A DNA stretch of 64,000 nucleotides from positions 2,356,001-2,420,000 of the forward strand of contig OW818662.1 of assembly GCA_942492915.1 (NCBI GenBank). The letters are read 5' to 3'. The notes under the pieces are model-generated. The model was not told the origin of the DNA and ran no database searches. It worked only from the letters and a program-made list of their open reading frames with translations. This DNA is from Turneriella sp942492915 (GTDB taxonomy: Bacteria > Spirochaetota > Leptospiria > Turneriellales > Turneriellaceae). The translations under genes were made by a program, and so were the position numbers. This document shows, in pieces, positions 41,764 to 54,000 of the stretch (the first letter of the stretch is position 1; each line of letters opens with the position of its first letter).

Positions 41764-44412
41764 ATGGCAAAAAAAGGCACTCCGGCGCGCAAGCCCGCTG
41801 CACGAAATCAATCCCGTCGCAGCACAACCAATGCACCGCAGCGCATGAACACGGGGCGCGATACGAAAGGCTCTGCCACCGGCCCGATCATCAGAACGTT
41901 GCCGCAGTCGATGTCTGGCAGTTCTGACTCGGGAAAACCGCGCGGCAGTCTCTGGAAAAAACTTTTTTTCGCCGCGCTTCTTCTTTTCGCCGTTGGTTTT
42001 GTCTACCTGACCTGCAAGGGTAAGTGGTCGGTCGCTGCCGAAACTGGCACAATCAAAGTTGAAGGCATTTCGGGTACCGTGACTATCGCCCGCGACGCGT
42101 ACGGCGTTCCACTCGTGAAAGCCGACAGCGAAGCCGATGCGTTTTTTGGTGCGGGTTATGCAACGGCGAACGACAGGCTGTGGCAGATGTATGCATCGAA
42201 ACTCGCGGTGACTGGCCGTCTCGCAGAGATCGCTGGCTCGAAGATGCTGCCGGTTGACGTCTACATGCGCACCGTCGGTATCAAGCGAAACGTCGATCGC
42301 GCCATCAACGCGATGCCGGCAAAATACAAAGCTCCGCTTGAGGCTTATGCAGCGGGAGTGAATGCTTACCTTAAGGCAAACAAGAATCTGCCGCTCGAAT
42401 TCACGCTCACAGGTTACACGCCAGAGCCCTGGACGATACACGACTGCGGTTACGTTTTCGGCGCACTATCCTTCGGTCTGGCGCTCAATATTAATGAAGA
42501 ACTTTTCTTTCTCGACGCTGCGCAAAAACTCGGTGCAGAAAAAGCGGCGTGGCTCGTGCCGGTCTATCAAGACGAACCGATCCCCTTCGCCGAAGCGCAG
42601 AAGATTGACAATAAGCTCGCGGCGGATCTAGCACCGCACAGAATTCAGTTGGCCGATGTTTTGACTGACCTCAACAAAATTTTCAAAACTGGCATGCCTG
42701 CGTCAAATAACTGGGCCGTGAGCGGTAACAAGACAAAGGGGGGCAAGGCGATTGTCGCGAACGACACACACCTGCCACTGACGATTCCCTCACTCTGGGG
42801 CATGATGAGCATCGAATCGCCTGGTTACACAGCGGCCGGCGTGACTATTGCCGGGCAGCCTTATATTCAACTGGGTTACAACGGCAAAATCGGCTGGGGA
42901 GCTACCATGGTCGAAGCCGATTGCCAAGATCTGTTCATCGAAACCGTGAAATCTGAAAATGGTCAGACGCTCTATTTAAAATCTGACAACACCTGGGCGC
43001 CGGTGCGTGAAACGACTGAGCACTTCAAGGTGCGCTTCGGCAAAGACCGCGACATAAAGCTGCGCTTCACCCGTAACGGCCCGCTCGTTTCAGACGCGAT
43101 CAACCAGCTGAAGACCGAAGCAGCAATGCCGCTTGCGCCAACAGGCATCAAGACCGAAAAACACCTCGCCATGCGCTGGTCGCTGCAAGACGGCGACACC
43201 GCAGGCATCGGCATCTATGAAATGGGGCGCGCGCAGACGATGCAAGAATTTCGTACCGCGAGTTCAAAGATTCAATCTATCTACCTGAACCTCGTTTATA
43301 GCGACGGCGAAAACATCGCCTGGCAGACTACGGGCCGCATACCCGTGCGTACGAAAGGCACCGGGCAACTACCTTCGATTGCCGCAGAAGGCTACCGCTG
43401 GAAATCATTTCTTCCATTTGAGCAGCAGCCGCATCGCGAGAACCCTGAGAAAGGCTTTCTCGTGACGGCGAACGACCGCACCGTCGCGAAAGGCGATTCA
43501 CGCAAGATTAGCTCGGTCTGGTACAGCCCCGAGCGAGCCGAACGCATCGATTCGCTGCTCGCCGCCAAGAACGACTGGACAGGCACAGACACTCAAAAGA
43601 TGCACATGGATGTCTACTCGCGTATGGCTGAAAAGACGTTGTTATTGCTAAAGTCAGAAGAAGCCAGTGTCAATGCAGCCATTGGCCACCTCAGCGAGAA
43701 GAAGCAGAAGCGTGCTAAATCAGCACTGGAAATATTCTCAAAGTTCGACAACGTCATGCATAAAGATTCGCAGGGTGCGGCTCTTATCGGCGCGTTCTAC
43801 CATGTGTTTACGCGCAACGTGTTCGGCGACGAACTCGAAATAGGCAGCGGCCTCTGGAAAGGTTTCATCGACATCAACCTCAGGTCGTACAGCGCGCCGC
43901 AAGACCATATTTTGGGCCGTGAAGAGAGCCCATACTTTGACAACATGAAGACGCCCGAGAAAGAGACAAAGGCCGATATGCTCGCACTGGCACTCGCAGA
44001 TGCGTACGAATTCTGTGGCGACGAGATGGGCGCACCAGAAAAATGGCGCTGGGAGAAGCTGCATAAAATTTACTGGAAAAGCGACATCACAAAAGATCTG
44101 CCGCTTGGTAGCTGGTACTGGAACCACGGCCCGGTCGCATACCAGGGCGACAGCCACACGATCAACGTCGCGCACTATGCGTGGGGCGAAAACTTTGATA
44201 CGTTTGTGATTCCCGCGATGCGACTTGTGGTCGACTTCAACGAAAAAGAACCGGCGAGCCTCATTTTGCACACGGGTGTTTCAGGTAACCCGTCGTCGCC
44301 GCACTACCGTGATCAGATCAAACTGTTTCTGAGTGGCAGCCAGAATCCGCTGCCGTTTGGGCCACAGGTGAAACAGCAGCAATACACAAGCGTTCTGAAG
44401 TTAGAGAAATAA
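41764..44412 (+). CDS. Membrane-anchored penicillin acylase (S45) family hydrolase
   Basis: 882 residues. It has a basic, low-complexity cytosolic tail (1-60), one membrane segment (about 66-84), then a periplasmic Ntn-hydrolase precursor. The A-chain region begins 'VEGISGTVTIARDAYGVPLVKADSEADAFFGAGYATANDRLWQM'-like sequence, highly typical. The autocatalytic cleavage site and nucleophile serine lie in 'GMPASNNWAVSGNKTKGG' (Ser314). The B-chain shows 'ANDTHLPLTIPSLW', 'GNPSSPHYRDQIKLF' near the end. Family members hydrolyse beta-lactam side chains, acyl-homoserine lactones or other amides; the substrate is not evident. Confidence 0.93.
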   Translation: MAKKGTPARKPAARNQSRRSTTNAPQRMNTGRDTKGSATGPIIRTLPQSMSGSSDSGKPRGSLWKKLFFAALLLFAVGFVYLTCKGKWSVAAETGTIKVEGISGTVTIARDAYGVPLVKADSEADAFFGAGYATANDRLWQMYASKLAVTGRLAEIAGSKMLPVDVYMRTVGIKRNVDRAINAMPAKYKAPLEAYAAGVNAYLKANKNLPLEFTLTGYTPEPWTIHDCGYVFGALSFGLALNINEELFFLDAAQKLGAEKAAWLVPVYQDEPIPFAEAQKIDNKLAADLAPHRIQLADVLTDLNKIFKTGMPASNNWAVSGNKTKGGKAIVANDTHLPLTIPSLWGMMSIESPGYTAAGVTIAGQPYIQLGYNGKIGWGATMVEADCQDLFIETVKSENGQTLYLKSDNTWAPVRETTEHFKVRFGKDRDIKLRFTRNGPLVSDAINQLKTEAAMPLAPTGIKTEKHLAMRWSLQDGDTAGIGIYEMGRAQTMQEFRTASSKIQSIYLNLVYSDGENIAWQTTGRIPVRTKGTGQLPSIAAEGYRWKSFLPFEQQPHRENPEKGFLVTANDRTVAKGDSRKISSVWYSPERAERIDSLLAAKNDWTGTDTQKMHMDVYSRMAEKTLLLLKSEEASVNAAIGHLSEKKQKRAKSALEIFSKFDNVMHKDSQGAALIGAFYHVFTRNVFGDELEIGSGLWKGFIDINLRSYSAPQDHILGREESPYFDNMKTPEKETKADMLALALADAYEFCGDEMGAPEKWRWEKLHKIYWKSDITKDLPLGSWYWNHGPVAYQGDSHTINVAHYAWGENFDTFVIPAMRLVVDFNEKEPASLILHTGVSGNPSSPHYRDQIKLFLSGSQNPLPFGPQVKQQQYTSVLKLEK

Positions 44413-44429
44413 GGCAAGCGCGACGGTTA

Positions 44430-47400
44430 CTACGGACAAACCACTCCCGACGCCAACGGTATCGAATACTTTGACGCGAGATAGCACTCCGTAATGCGTC
44501 GTTCAGCCGTTGACGCATCTTTTGCCGCTACGATGACTTCACCAATCTGCCCGTGATACGTTCCGGCGAAGTTATAGCGCGCGCCAACGAGCAGCGGTTG
44601 GTTGTTCGACCCCGTCAGGGTTGCCCCCCCAAGTGTCGAAGCCAATTGGCCATTCACAAAGGTTTGTATGGCATTGCCCGCACCGTTTACCATACAATAG
44701 ATCGACGGTGTATCATCGGTGACTGTGTCGACGACATTGGCGCCAGGCGGGTCGCCGATTTCAAACTTCATCGCGTTCGCCGCGTTTTCGGTAATCATAC
44801 CCCAGCTATTAGCCTGAAACCCGCCGCGCTTTTCAACCACGCCCCGATAACCGGAGCCTTTACGCGTCAAAGCTGCGCAGACAGTCAGCCCACTGTAGGT
44901 GACGGAAGTATTGCCGAATTCAAAATACTTGCCGTCAACACCATCAAACTCGATCGCGGGCTTCTTGCCCAAAAAGCTCGAAGTGCCGCTCACGAACCTG
45001 GGCGAACCGCTCGGCACTCCCCCCGTTAAGGTATACCTATCCCTGATGGTAGAATCCTGCCAATTAGTTGAAATCAGCGCACCATCAATAAGATTCGCAT
45101 AATTGTCAGCCTGCAAATGCAACACCATTCCAGAAACACCATGGTCTGGGTGATAGCCCGAAAGTGCCCGCACCTCTGCCTGATCGAGCACGCGATTATA
45201 AATGCGAACATCTTGTAGTGTCATATCACCTGTGCCGTTGGCGCCAATGAGCATTTGTGCCGTGCTGGCAATATTTGCCCCGACGCCCCCGCTGTTCACA
45301 GAAGATTGGCCATTGATATAGATATTGTCGGTCGCTCCATTCGCCGAACGCACAACCGTGTAGTGCGTCCAGACATTGTTCACGAGCGACTCGTGCGCGC
45401 CTTGAATCGTGCCTGAAGCCTTGTAATTGTGAAGGTAGTTGATGTGATCATATTTCACAACCCAGCCGTCGGCGTTAAATGTCTGAAACTTGCGGATTAT
45501 ACTCGTATTCAAATCACCGCCCGTCATGCTCGGTGATTTCATCCAAAACGACCAGGTCATGTTCGGCGCATTGAGTGTTGAGCTGTGAGCATAGGTCGCA
45601 AACTCGCCGCTCGTGAAACGGTACGCTGTGTTCGCGACACCGTGCCGCCCTGCGGCAAGAACGCCAGTGTTCGATACCAGTGTCTGATTAAGGCCACTGG
45701 TGTCATTCGCATCGCCGACAGTGTCCATACGAAACACTAACCCCGCGGGCACTTGCGTTGCAAGCTGGCGCACCTGCGCTGCCGACAGCGCATTGTTATA
45801 GATGCGCACGTCGTCAATCGCACCTTGAAACCTTGAGGTCGAAACTGTGCGCTTGCCGATAGTCAGTAATGTCGCCGATGTAATGCTCCCAAGCGTATCT
45901 GCCGTGCCCAGAATCTGCCGACCGTTTGCATAAATGCGGGTTGTTGCACCGTCGTGTGTAACGCAGCTCTGTTGCCAGGTGTTGAGCGGCAGCTCGATAC
46001 CCGCTTCAATGGAGCTGCCCGTGTCGCTGAGAGCAAGCCTGTAGTCGGGCACAGCTGTTGTGCCCGCATTGAAATAAACCAGATCAAAGTATGTGCCAAC
46101 CGTACCGTAGCTGACAATGGGAAAACGAACATTTCCAGCAGGCTGCGCGGCGAGCCTAAACCAGCTGCAGACCGATCGCGGCGCAGCGCCTAGGGGAAGC
46201 CCCAGCCCACTGCCCGTATTGTGGCTGGTGCCATCGTAAAATATCGCACCGGCTGCATCGCCATCTTTGCCCGTTACAAGGTTTTTGGTGCCGCTGAAGG
46301 TCAGAGAACCCCCAATGGGAGCCGCCGGCTGGTCGTCTAAACCCGAATGAAACAGATAATGCGACACGAGGCCGGTTGGCCCAGTGTTAAAGCTCACTCC
46401 GCTGATTGTTGGGTTATCAGCTGCGTCTTGCGCCAACTCATTAATCTCGCCTTCATTCAAGGCGCGGTTATAGACCCGCACGTCGGCGATTGCGCCGGCA
46501 AAAAACATGGCACCGTTCACGTACCTGCCGATCTGCAAGCTGGTTCCGCCCGTGGTTGCGGGAGTTCTAACTTCGCTCGCGAGTACCTTGCCGTCAAAGT
46601 GCAGGCGAACCTTTGAACCGTCATAAACGGCGCAGGCATGTGACCACTTGCCTGCTTCAATAGGTACATAGTTCGCGTCGACGTCGTTGGTGCCCCCATT
46701 CAGATGGAGCTTCAATGTGGTGCTAACTCCGTCACCGACCAAGGTAATGCCGAATGAGCCATTGCCCGATGCCGTACCATATGCCGCAATTGTCTGAAAA
46801 GCGCTGGGAATAGCATTGGGTTTAAACCAGGCGCAGAGAGTGCGCACCGAGGGGCCGGCGGGCAGACCCACCCCGGTCGAACTCACGTATTGGTTAGTAC
46901 CGTTCAGAATACTCGCGAGATTCGAGCTGCCATAACGATCGGCGCTCGTACCCAATGGGGCGTTAGCGACTGATCCGTTATTCACACTTGTATTGTCACT
47001 ATTGTAGTCATTGGGGTTAACCCCAGGGTCGATGGCCCAATACCCCACAAGCCCTGAGTCGGTGACGCGAAAGATTCGGCCACCATCGTACGTACCCACA
47101 AATAGCTGCCGGCCGTCAGAGGCAATGCCCACTGGCGAATAGAATGAAGCCGCGATACCTGTGCCACTCGTGTCTGCCGCAACGCTATTGCCGGCGATCG
47201 TCGACACCCGGCCTTTGCGCAGATCGATGCGCCGCAACCTGCGGCCTGTATTGCCATCGCCTGAATACTCGGTCACAAAAAGATTGTAGCCATCGGTGGT
47301 CAGATGATCAGGATTATAAAATCTCGCGGTGGCCAAAGGCCCGTCAGCATGGCCTGCATCGCCTGTACCGGCGACTGCCGTAACGGCAAAGGGAGCTGTC

Positions 47401-50400
47401 AGACTTACGGCGCGTATTCTGTGACCGTTGAAATCCGCAACATAAAGCACGCCACCCGCAACAGCTGCCCCCGTAGCACCATTAAACTGCGCACTGGTTC
47501 CCGTGGCGTTGGTCGCTGACTGCGCCTGGCCATCGCCGGCAATCGTGTCAACCACGCCCGTCGCGAGGTTCATGCGGCGCACGCGGTTATTGGTAAACTC
47601 GGTGATGTAGAGATAACCATTGTGATAAACAATTCCATTCGCGCCACCAAACGCCACCTGCGCACCACGACCATCGATGCAGCCACCCTGAAAAGTTACC
47701 GGACAATTTGTTCCACCTGATTGCGTACCACCACCGGCGAGCGTTGTCACCTGCCCTGTGGCGATATGAATTTTTCGCAGGTAGCCTTGACCAGCAGCAG
47801 GCGATTCAACAACGTATAGATTTACCCCGTCTGTCGTGATCGCCTGTGGAGCATTAAACGACGCGCCAGTGGCCGTGCCATCATTCGTGGCGGCGCTGCC
47901 GCTGCCGGCAAAAGTTGCGGTGACAGCAGGCGTTGCGGTCGTGTCGATGCGGCGAATGCGGTTGTTGTCGCGGTCGGCAACGTAGAGCATGCCACTCACC
48001 ATCGCCATACCGTGCGGATTGCTAAAGCGCGCGTTGGTGCCTGTACCGTCGCTGCATGTAGAACCACAACTCGTGCCGGCACCACCACCGGCGATGATCT
48101 GCGCATTACCGCGAAAGAGCATGTAATTGAGCGGCGCAGGTTTACTCGCGATGAGAGATCCCCCACTGACATAACCCGACACGCAGTTGACCTGCAAGAG
48201 CAGGTCGCCTGTGATCGTGCCATACTGGTTCGCGACAAATGCACAATTCTGCGTCGCAGGCTGCGCAACTATCGAGAGCGAATATGCCTCACCGTCGCTG
48301 AAAATATTGGCGAATGACTGCGGCGTCGCGTTCGCGGTGAATGACAGAATTTCACCGCTGCCGAGCTGCACTCTGAACGGGCCGTTTATCGCATTCGCGT
48401 ACCCCGACACAGTGACCGATAGCGCCGTACGTGACTTGACTTCATTGCTATACGCAAGGCTTTCATTACCCGCGTTATCGACTGCTTTAACGGCAAAATA
48501 ATAGATCGTAGCGGAATTCAATCCCGTTATGTTTGCAGAATTCGCCGCCGCGGTAATCACCGTCGCCGCCGAATAATCTCCCTGTATGGTAGATTGATAC
48601 ACCCAGTAATGGCCGGTACCCGAAGGGCCGACATCGGCTGCCGCATCCCAGTTGAGGGTGAGCGAGTTCGTACCCGTGATCGTCTTCGTCAGGTTGGTCA
48701 CATTATTGGGGCGGTTGTCATCGCGAATGATGTCGAGCGCCGTCGGCTGGTACGTCGGCGCATCGATGTAGTTGAAGACGCAAATCTTGAGCCCATAGGT
48801 GCCATTGCCGGCAAAGTGCGTCGCCGCGTTGAGCGTGACGCTGATATTGCTGAGGTCGGTGGGCGTCGTGCCCGTCAGAATGTTATTGGCGTTGCCAAGG
48901 CCTGGGCCGCCAGTGCAATCAGCGACGCTTCGGCGGATTTCATAAGGTAAACCACCACGGGTTGAGCGCCACACGAGCTGCGAAATCGCAAACCCACCCG
49001 CGGCGCTGAGTGCAGATCGCTCATTGCTGACAACGGTTATGTTCGGCAGGGTCGAGTCAATCGTGTACTGCAGCTGCTGTATAGCTGAGAAATTGCCCGC
49101 CTTGTCACGGCATTGGTAGCGGATAATCGTCGTCGAAGAATCGTCGAGCGTAATCGAACCCGTTACAATGTCTGAGCCACCAGCAACAAACGGCGGATTA
49201 CCTGGTGCTGGGGGTGCAGTTTTGCCAAGAAGCACCGCCTTCGTATGCGATATGACATCCTCATTGTCTGTGCAAGAGAGCGCCACATGCTGCACTGCCC
49301 CGTAACTGCCGCTCACGACTGAACTCGCGATCGTCGGCACAGTATCGTCTCGCGTCACCTGCAAAAAGGAGGTGCCCCAGGTGTTGTTCGCCGCGCGATG
49401 CACGCAAATACGAACCGGATACACGCCCACGACGTTAAAATCAGTAGTTGCATTCGCGCCGACGTTGATCGTCTGCGAGATTGTCGCCCCGGGCGCGACC
49501 ACGGTATTCGAATACATGATCGTGCCACCGGCGGTGCAGCTCGTGCCGCCCTTCTTGATGAGCCAGGTTTCACCCGCAGCCTGATCAGTCGTAAAATTCA
49601 ACGTCGTTGAAGTATAACCAGACGCCGAAACAAAACTACGGTACGCGGCATCGAGCGTGACATTCACCGCTGGTATGTTGGTGTCGACGTAATATTCGAT
49701 ATTGCTGTTACCAGTGAGCGTGCTCATATTGCCTGAAACGTCGATGCAGCGCCAGGTGAATTTGGTGCGCGTCGGGTTCGCCGGATTCTGTGCAGTCACT
49801 GTCGCTGCGCCGCCGCTAAAGCCTGTTCCGGTGGTGACGACTCCCGTGTTTGCGTCAAATGCGGGCACCGCCGGGTCGGGCGGCGATGCTGTCTGTTGGC
49901 TCGTTTCTGTAACCGCAATGCGAGCGGGATACCCTGAGCACGTTAGCTGCACAGAGACCGGGCTGTTGTAAAAATCAGTTTCGGGCGGAATATAAGACAT
50001 GACGGGCGCGGTGTCGTTACGCCGTACATACCACACACCGGTTGCCTTTGCCGAAGGGTTGGTATTGTTCGTCATGCATATAACAATCGCATTAAAAGGG
50101 TTTGTAAAATCAGCCGTGACAAAATCGCGTACAAGTTCGGTGTTCGCGAGATCAGAAGTATTGAGGTGCGGCAGATTGCTGCCCACACCATCGCCCGGGT
50201 TATGCCACGCCGTACCCGCCGTGCAATCAACGGTACCAGGAGTGATGCGTATAAACCAACTGGTATTATTCGTCGGGTCTGACCGGTAGTTATGGCTGAA
50301 CCGTATGCGCAGCCCAGCATAACCACCGGCCGCCGCATTGCTGCTCACACCACCGCGATTATGCTCTGCGGTGACATTCACAACCATCACCGTATTACCC

Positions 50401-50819
50401 TCGTATTCAATATAGGGCTGGCTTGCGAATGTATTACCGGCGTAGTCGCTCAATTTCAAAAAAGTGATTCTGATCGCACCATTGTTCACGGCGCCGTTCA
50501 GATAAATACGATACGTGAACTTGTTCGTCTTCGTGACCGAGGACAGCGACATCGCCGAAGCACCCGCACCCGAGAGAATGTAGTTTTCAGGCAGCTCGCC
50601 GCCCTTTAGCTCTTCAGAAAAAGTCAGGTCAACATAGGGCAGCTCTGCCACACCCGCTGCAGTTACTTCTGGGTACGAGCCTACTAAAGTCGGTCGCGTG
50701 ACATCGTTACGAAAGCAGCCCGCGCTGTCGTTCAGGCAGTTGGTGTTTTTGTCGAGTTTCAGAAACGAGCAAGACGCGCTTGTGAAACCCAAAAGAAACG
50801 CAGCGACGATGCGCACCAT
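44430..50819 (-). CDS. Giant LamG/propeller lipoprotein, copy 3 of the cluster
   Basis: 2129 residues from ATG 50819, chosen because it directly opens the signal sequence MVRIVAAFLLGFTSASC (lipid anchor Cys17); two upstream ATGs add 7 or 20 residues. After the anchor comes the cluster motif 'SFLKLDKNTNCLNDSAGCF'. Then follow an Ig-like domain (about 40-130), CHB_HEX_C-like beta modules around 'RDDTxPT...YxxxxxVxLxC' (about 260-650), a fibronectin III domain (about 705-795), an NHL-type propeller (about 920-1255; 'MLYVADRDNNRIRRID') and four LamG-like domains (1265-2129). It ends 'ECYLASKYSIPLASGVVCP'. A surface adhesin role is likely but not shown. Confidence 0.85.
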   Translation of the reverse strand: MVRIVAAFLLGFTSASCSFLKLDKNTNCLNDSAGCFRNDVTRPTLVGSYPEVTAAGVAELPYVDLTFSEELKGGELPENYILSGAGASAMSLSSVTKTNKFTYRIYLNGAVNNGAIRITFLKLSDYAGNTFASQPYIEYEGNTVMVVNVTAEHNRGGVSSNAAAGGYAGLRIRFSHNYRSDPTNNTSWFIRITPGTVDCTAGTAWHNPGDGVGSNLPHLNTSDLANTELVRDFVTADFTNPFNAIVICMTNNTNPSAKATGVWYVRRNDTAPVMSYIPPETDFYNSPVSVQLTCSGYPARIAVTETSQQTASPPDPAVPAFDANTGVVTTGTGFSGGAATVTAQNPANPTRTKFTWRCIDVSGNMSTLTGNSNIEYYVDTNIPAVNVTLDAAYRSFVSASGYTSTTLNFTTDQAAGETWLIKKGGTSCTAGGTIMYSNTVVAPGATISQTINVGANATTDFNVVGVYPVRICVHRAANNTWGTSFLQVTRDDTVPTIASSVVSGSYGAVQHVALSCTDNEDVISHTKAVLLGKTAPPAPGNPPFVAGGSDIVTGSITLDDSSTTIIRYQCRDKAGNFSAIQQLQYTIDSTLPNITVVSNERSALSAAGGFAISQLVWRSTRGGLPYEIRRSVADCTGGPGLGNANNILTGTTPTDLSNISVTLNAATHFAGNGTYGLKICVFNYIDAPTYQPTALDIIRDDNRPNNVTNLTKTITGTNSLTLNWDAAADVGPSGTGHYWVYQSTIQGDYSAATVITAAANSANITGLNSATIYYFAVKAVDNAGNESLAYSNEVKSRTALSVTVSGYANAINGPFRVQLGSGEILSFTANATPQSFANIFSDGEAYSLSIVAQPATQNCAFVANQYGTITGDLLLQVNCVSGYVSGGSLIASKPAPLNYMLFRGNAQIIAGGGAGTSCGSTCSDGTGTNARFSNPHGMAMVSGMLYVADRDNNRIRRIDTTATPAVTATFAGSGSAATNDGTATGASFNAPQAITTDGVNLYVVESPAAGQGYLRKIHIATGQVTTLAGGGTQSGGTNCPVTFQGGCIDGRGAQVAFGGANGIVYHNGYLYITEFTNNRVRRMNLATGVVDTIAGDGQAQSATNATGTSAQFNGATGAAVAGGVLYVADFNGHRIRAVSLTAPFAVTAVAGTGDAGHADGPLATARFYNPDHLTTDGYNLFVTEYSGDGNTGRRLRRIDLRKGRVSTIAGNSVAADTSGTGIAASFYSPVGIASDGRQLFVGTYDGGRIFRVTDSGLVGYWAIDPGVNPNDYNSDNTSVNNGSVANAPLGTSADRYGSSNLASILNGTNQYVSSTGVGLPAGPSVRTLCAWFKPNAIPSAFQTIAAYGTASGNGSFGITLVGDGVSTTLKLHLNGGTNDVDANYVPIEAGKWSHACAVYDGSKVRLHFDGKVLASEVRTPATTGGTSLQIGRYVNGAMFFAGAIADVRVYNRALNEGEINELAQDAADNPTISGVSFNTGPTGLVSHYLFHSGLDDQPAAPIGGSLTFSGTKNLVTGKDGDAAGAIFYDGTSHNTGSGLGLPLGAAPRSVCSWFRLAAQPAGNVRFPIVSYGTVGTYFDLVYFNAGTTAVPDYRLALSDTGSSIEAGIELPLNTWQQSCVTHDGATTRIYANGRQILGTADTLGSITSATLLTIGKRTVSTSRFQGAIDDVRIYNNALSAAQVRQLATQVPAGLVFRMDTVGDANDTSGLNQTLVSNTGVLAAGRHGVANTAYRFTSGEFATYAHSSTLNAPNMTWSFWMKSPSMTGGDLNTSIIRKFQTFNADGWVVKYDHINYLHNYKASGTIQGAHESLVNNVWTHYTVVRSANGATDNIYINGQSSVNSGGVGANIASTAQMLIGANGTGDMTLQDVRIYNRVLDQAEVRALSGYHPDHGVSGMVLHLQADNYANLIDGALISTNWQDSTIRDRYTLTGGVPSGSPRFVSGTSSFLGKKPAIEFDGVDGKYFEFGNTSVTYSGLTVCAALTRKGSGYRGVVEKRGGFQANSWGMITENAANAMKFEIGDPPGANVVDTVTDDTPSIYCMVNGAGNAIQTFVNGQLASTLGGATLTGSNNQPLLVGARYNFAGTYHGQIGEVIVAAKDASTAERRITECYLASKYSIPLASGVVCP

Positions 50820-51016
50820 GTTTAGGCGCGTCTGTGTTGTTCCCTTTGGGTGCAGCATAACAATACCAATCGGCGACAAATTTTAGCGCGGCGCACAAGG
50901 CCGTACAGCGTTTATCAAAAGTGGAGAAACGGGCAGATACGTACGATGGTATTCAAGTAGCGAGGGCAAATACTGCATTAACTCACTAATTTAGAGATGC
51001 GGTTCCGCTTTACTCG

Positions 51017-54000
51017 CTACGGGCAAACCACACCCGCCGCCAGCGGAATTGAATACTTCGCCGACAGATAACATTCAACAATCTGTCGGTCTGTGTATGG
51101 CGCGTTGTACACACTAGTTGCGCTGAGCGGGGCGTTGAAGAACAGTTCTTCCGCAATCAAACCACCATAAAAGAACCCGGTGCCACCATATCTGGCGCCG
51201 ATCGTCAGGGTAGGGCCGGGTGTGATCGCGCCAGCTGCCATAGAGTACGGTGTGCCCGCCACACCATTCGTATAAATATTACCCTGAACAGTTGGCGTAC
51301 CTGTTATCGCAAATATTTGCGGAGTGAGAGTTGTCATTGCTGAAAGTGCGCCACTCGTCGCCAGCCCCACATTGCAAGGTCCGTAGCCATATTCGCTACC
51401 CGAACCGTCGGAGCCAAATATTACATCGTCTACGCCGCATGAGGTACCGAGAGACATGACAGGAAACGAGTTCGTTGTTGAAGATTTTATCACCGCGAAA
51501 TGAGCAAAGTTGAAAGTATTAAGACCGGCCCCACTAGCGTTGATCATGAAGTCATTGCTTTGATCAAACTGCAGTGACGGTTTACCGCCAATACCGTTCG
51601 CTATCCATATTGGCTGATTTGTCGCAGTTACCTGGCTCACTGAGTTGCCTGTGCCGCTGCTATCTGGCCAACTACTAATGCTAGCATTATTCGTGCAAGC
51701 AGAACCTCCGCAGAGGGCAGTTTCTGATTGCAAATGCAACTTTGTCGAAGTGCTGAAATTCGTCACCTGCATCGGGTGATACCCCGCCAGCGCGCGAATT
51801 TCGGCTGCGCTCAGAACGCGTGAGTAAAGGCGCACATCGTCGATATCACCCTGAAAATAACCTGTGCCCTGGTTAGCATCGCCGCCAATCAATAAGTTGG
51901 CGGTCGACGATGCAGGGAATGCATTGCCGGCGACGACGCTCGGCGTCAGCAGCGCGCCATTCACATAGAGGTTTATTGTGGTGCCGGTTTGCGTTACGAC
52001 GATATGGCTGTATGCATTCAATGGCAATTGGTAATCGTAGTGCGGGCCAATTGTGCCGGGGGTGGCCCAGACTATTCTTTGTGTTCCTGCGCTGTTAAAG
52101 AGTTCAAGACCATAGCCAGAGGCACCGTAAATATCTTTGGCCACAATAAAATAAACCTGCCCCGCCGCCGGTAGCGATGCAGGCCGCACCCAGACACTCA
52201 CAGACACATTCGCCGCGGGGTTCAAAGCAGCTGCATGCGGTACTGTTATGGTCTGCGACACTCCTGAAAAGTTGTAGGCGCTAGTGGCGATACCTAAGCG
52301 ATCAGCTGTGGGCGTAGCGGTCGCTGCCGCGGCATCATTGCCGAATCCGCTCGCGTCTTTCGTGTCACCGTTGAAGTCGTAGCGAGCAACCAGCCCCGCG
52401 GGCACCTGCATCGCGAGCTGGCGAATCTGCGCGGCCGATAGCGTATTGTTGTAAATCCTCACGTCGTCTATTTTGCCATCAAAATAATTTGTCAGCGTCA
52501 GGTCGCGGCCAATGCCCAAAGAACCTGTTTGTGTACTCCATGCTGGAAAACTCCCCGCGCTTCCCTGTTCACGTCCATTGACGTACAAGCGTGCCATAGT
52601 ACCATCGTAAGAGCCGCAGATATGAGTCCAGGCATTCAACGGCAGTTTGAACTCGACCTCGTGGTCGTTGCCACCACCGGGCATCACCAAATAGTGCGAG
52701 CCCGAGTTTTCACGCATGAAAAGCCCTGATTTGCCGTTGGCAAAATTCGACCCATATTGAATAATGCCGTAATAGTTACCTGAAGGGTAAGATGCCGGGT
52801 TCACCCAGACGCACTGCGTGCGTGCCTGATTTCCGATGGGATAACCTGTTGTGCCATTATTATAGTGATATTGCGAGTTTACCGCAACGTACCTTTTCGC
52901 TCCGTTTGCATCGCCATCTTTACCTGTCGTAAGCGAAGGCAGGGGGCCATTTCCGAGACTGATCCCTATCGGCCCGCCAGGCAAATTGCTGTTGGAGAAC
53001 TCATAATGGCTCAGCAGTCCGGTGGCGCCTGTGTTGAAGCTGGCCCCTACCTGCGTCGACAGCGCATCTTGTGCGAGCTCGTTGATTTCACCTTCTGAAA
53101 GTACTCGGTTATAAAGCCGAACATCTGCCATCGCCCCGCTAAATCCGTTGAGGCCCGAGCTGTCGGCCCCGAGGCGCAACGGCAGGGCGTTGGTTAACGA
53201 TACACCGGCTCCCGTAGCCTTCTCAGCATCAAGATGCCCGTTGATATATAAGCGCGCCTGCTGCCTTGAACTCGAAAACGTGGCCAACACATGAACCCAC
53301 TGGTTCACGGGCACTGCAGTGCCCGAAAGAACGTCTTGCCCTACACCATTAACGATACAATATAAGAGGCGCAGCCGGTTGTCAGACACGATATCAAGAT
53401 TATAGCCATCACAATTATTGACGGTGGCCTTGTCGACGATGCGCATGACACCGGCTGCATTACGGTTTATCCATACAGAAATCGTGTATTCTGAGCTAAG
53501 GTCGTACTGGTTCTGGTCTGCCACTTCGAGATAATTGCTGCCGTCGAAGCGGTAAGAGCCGTTCGTTTCATTATAGCGTCCGGATGGCGTGGTAAATGAG
53601 CCTGTGGCGCTGAGAGCATAGTTCGTCGCAACTGCGCTGGCGTAATCGGCGGTAGCTGCATTCAGTGGCCAATAACCCACGAGACCAAGATCGGCAACGA
53701 CTCTCAACCGGGCATTACCGCCTTCGCTCGCATAAATCTTTCGCCCATCGGTTGTCATCGCAAAGAGCGAGCCAAAGCCTGCATCAGGGCCTGTGCCATT
53801 TGTTCCCGACGCACCACCGCCGGCGATGGTTGAGACAATGCCTTTGCGCACGTCGATGCGCCGAATGCGGTTGCCTGAAAATTCGGCGACATAGAGGTCG
53901 GTGCCATCGCTCACGATGCCGTGCGCCCGCGCGAAACGCGCGTTGAGCAACGCGCCGTCTGCATAACTTTCCGTCGCACCACACGAGCCTGCATAGAGAG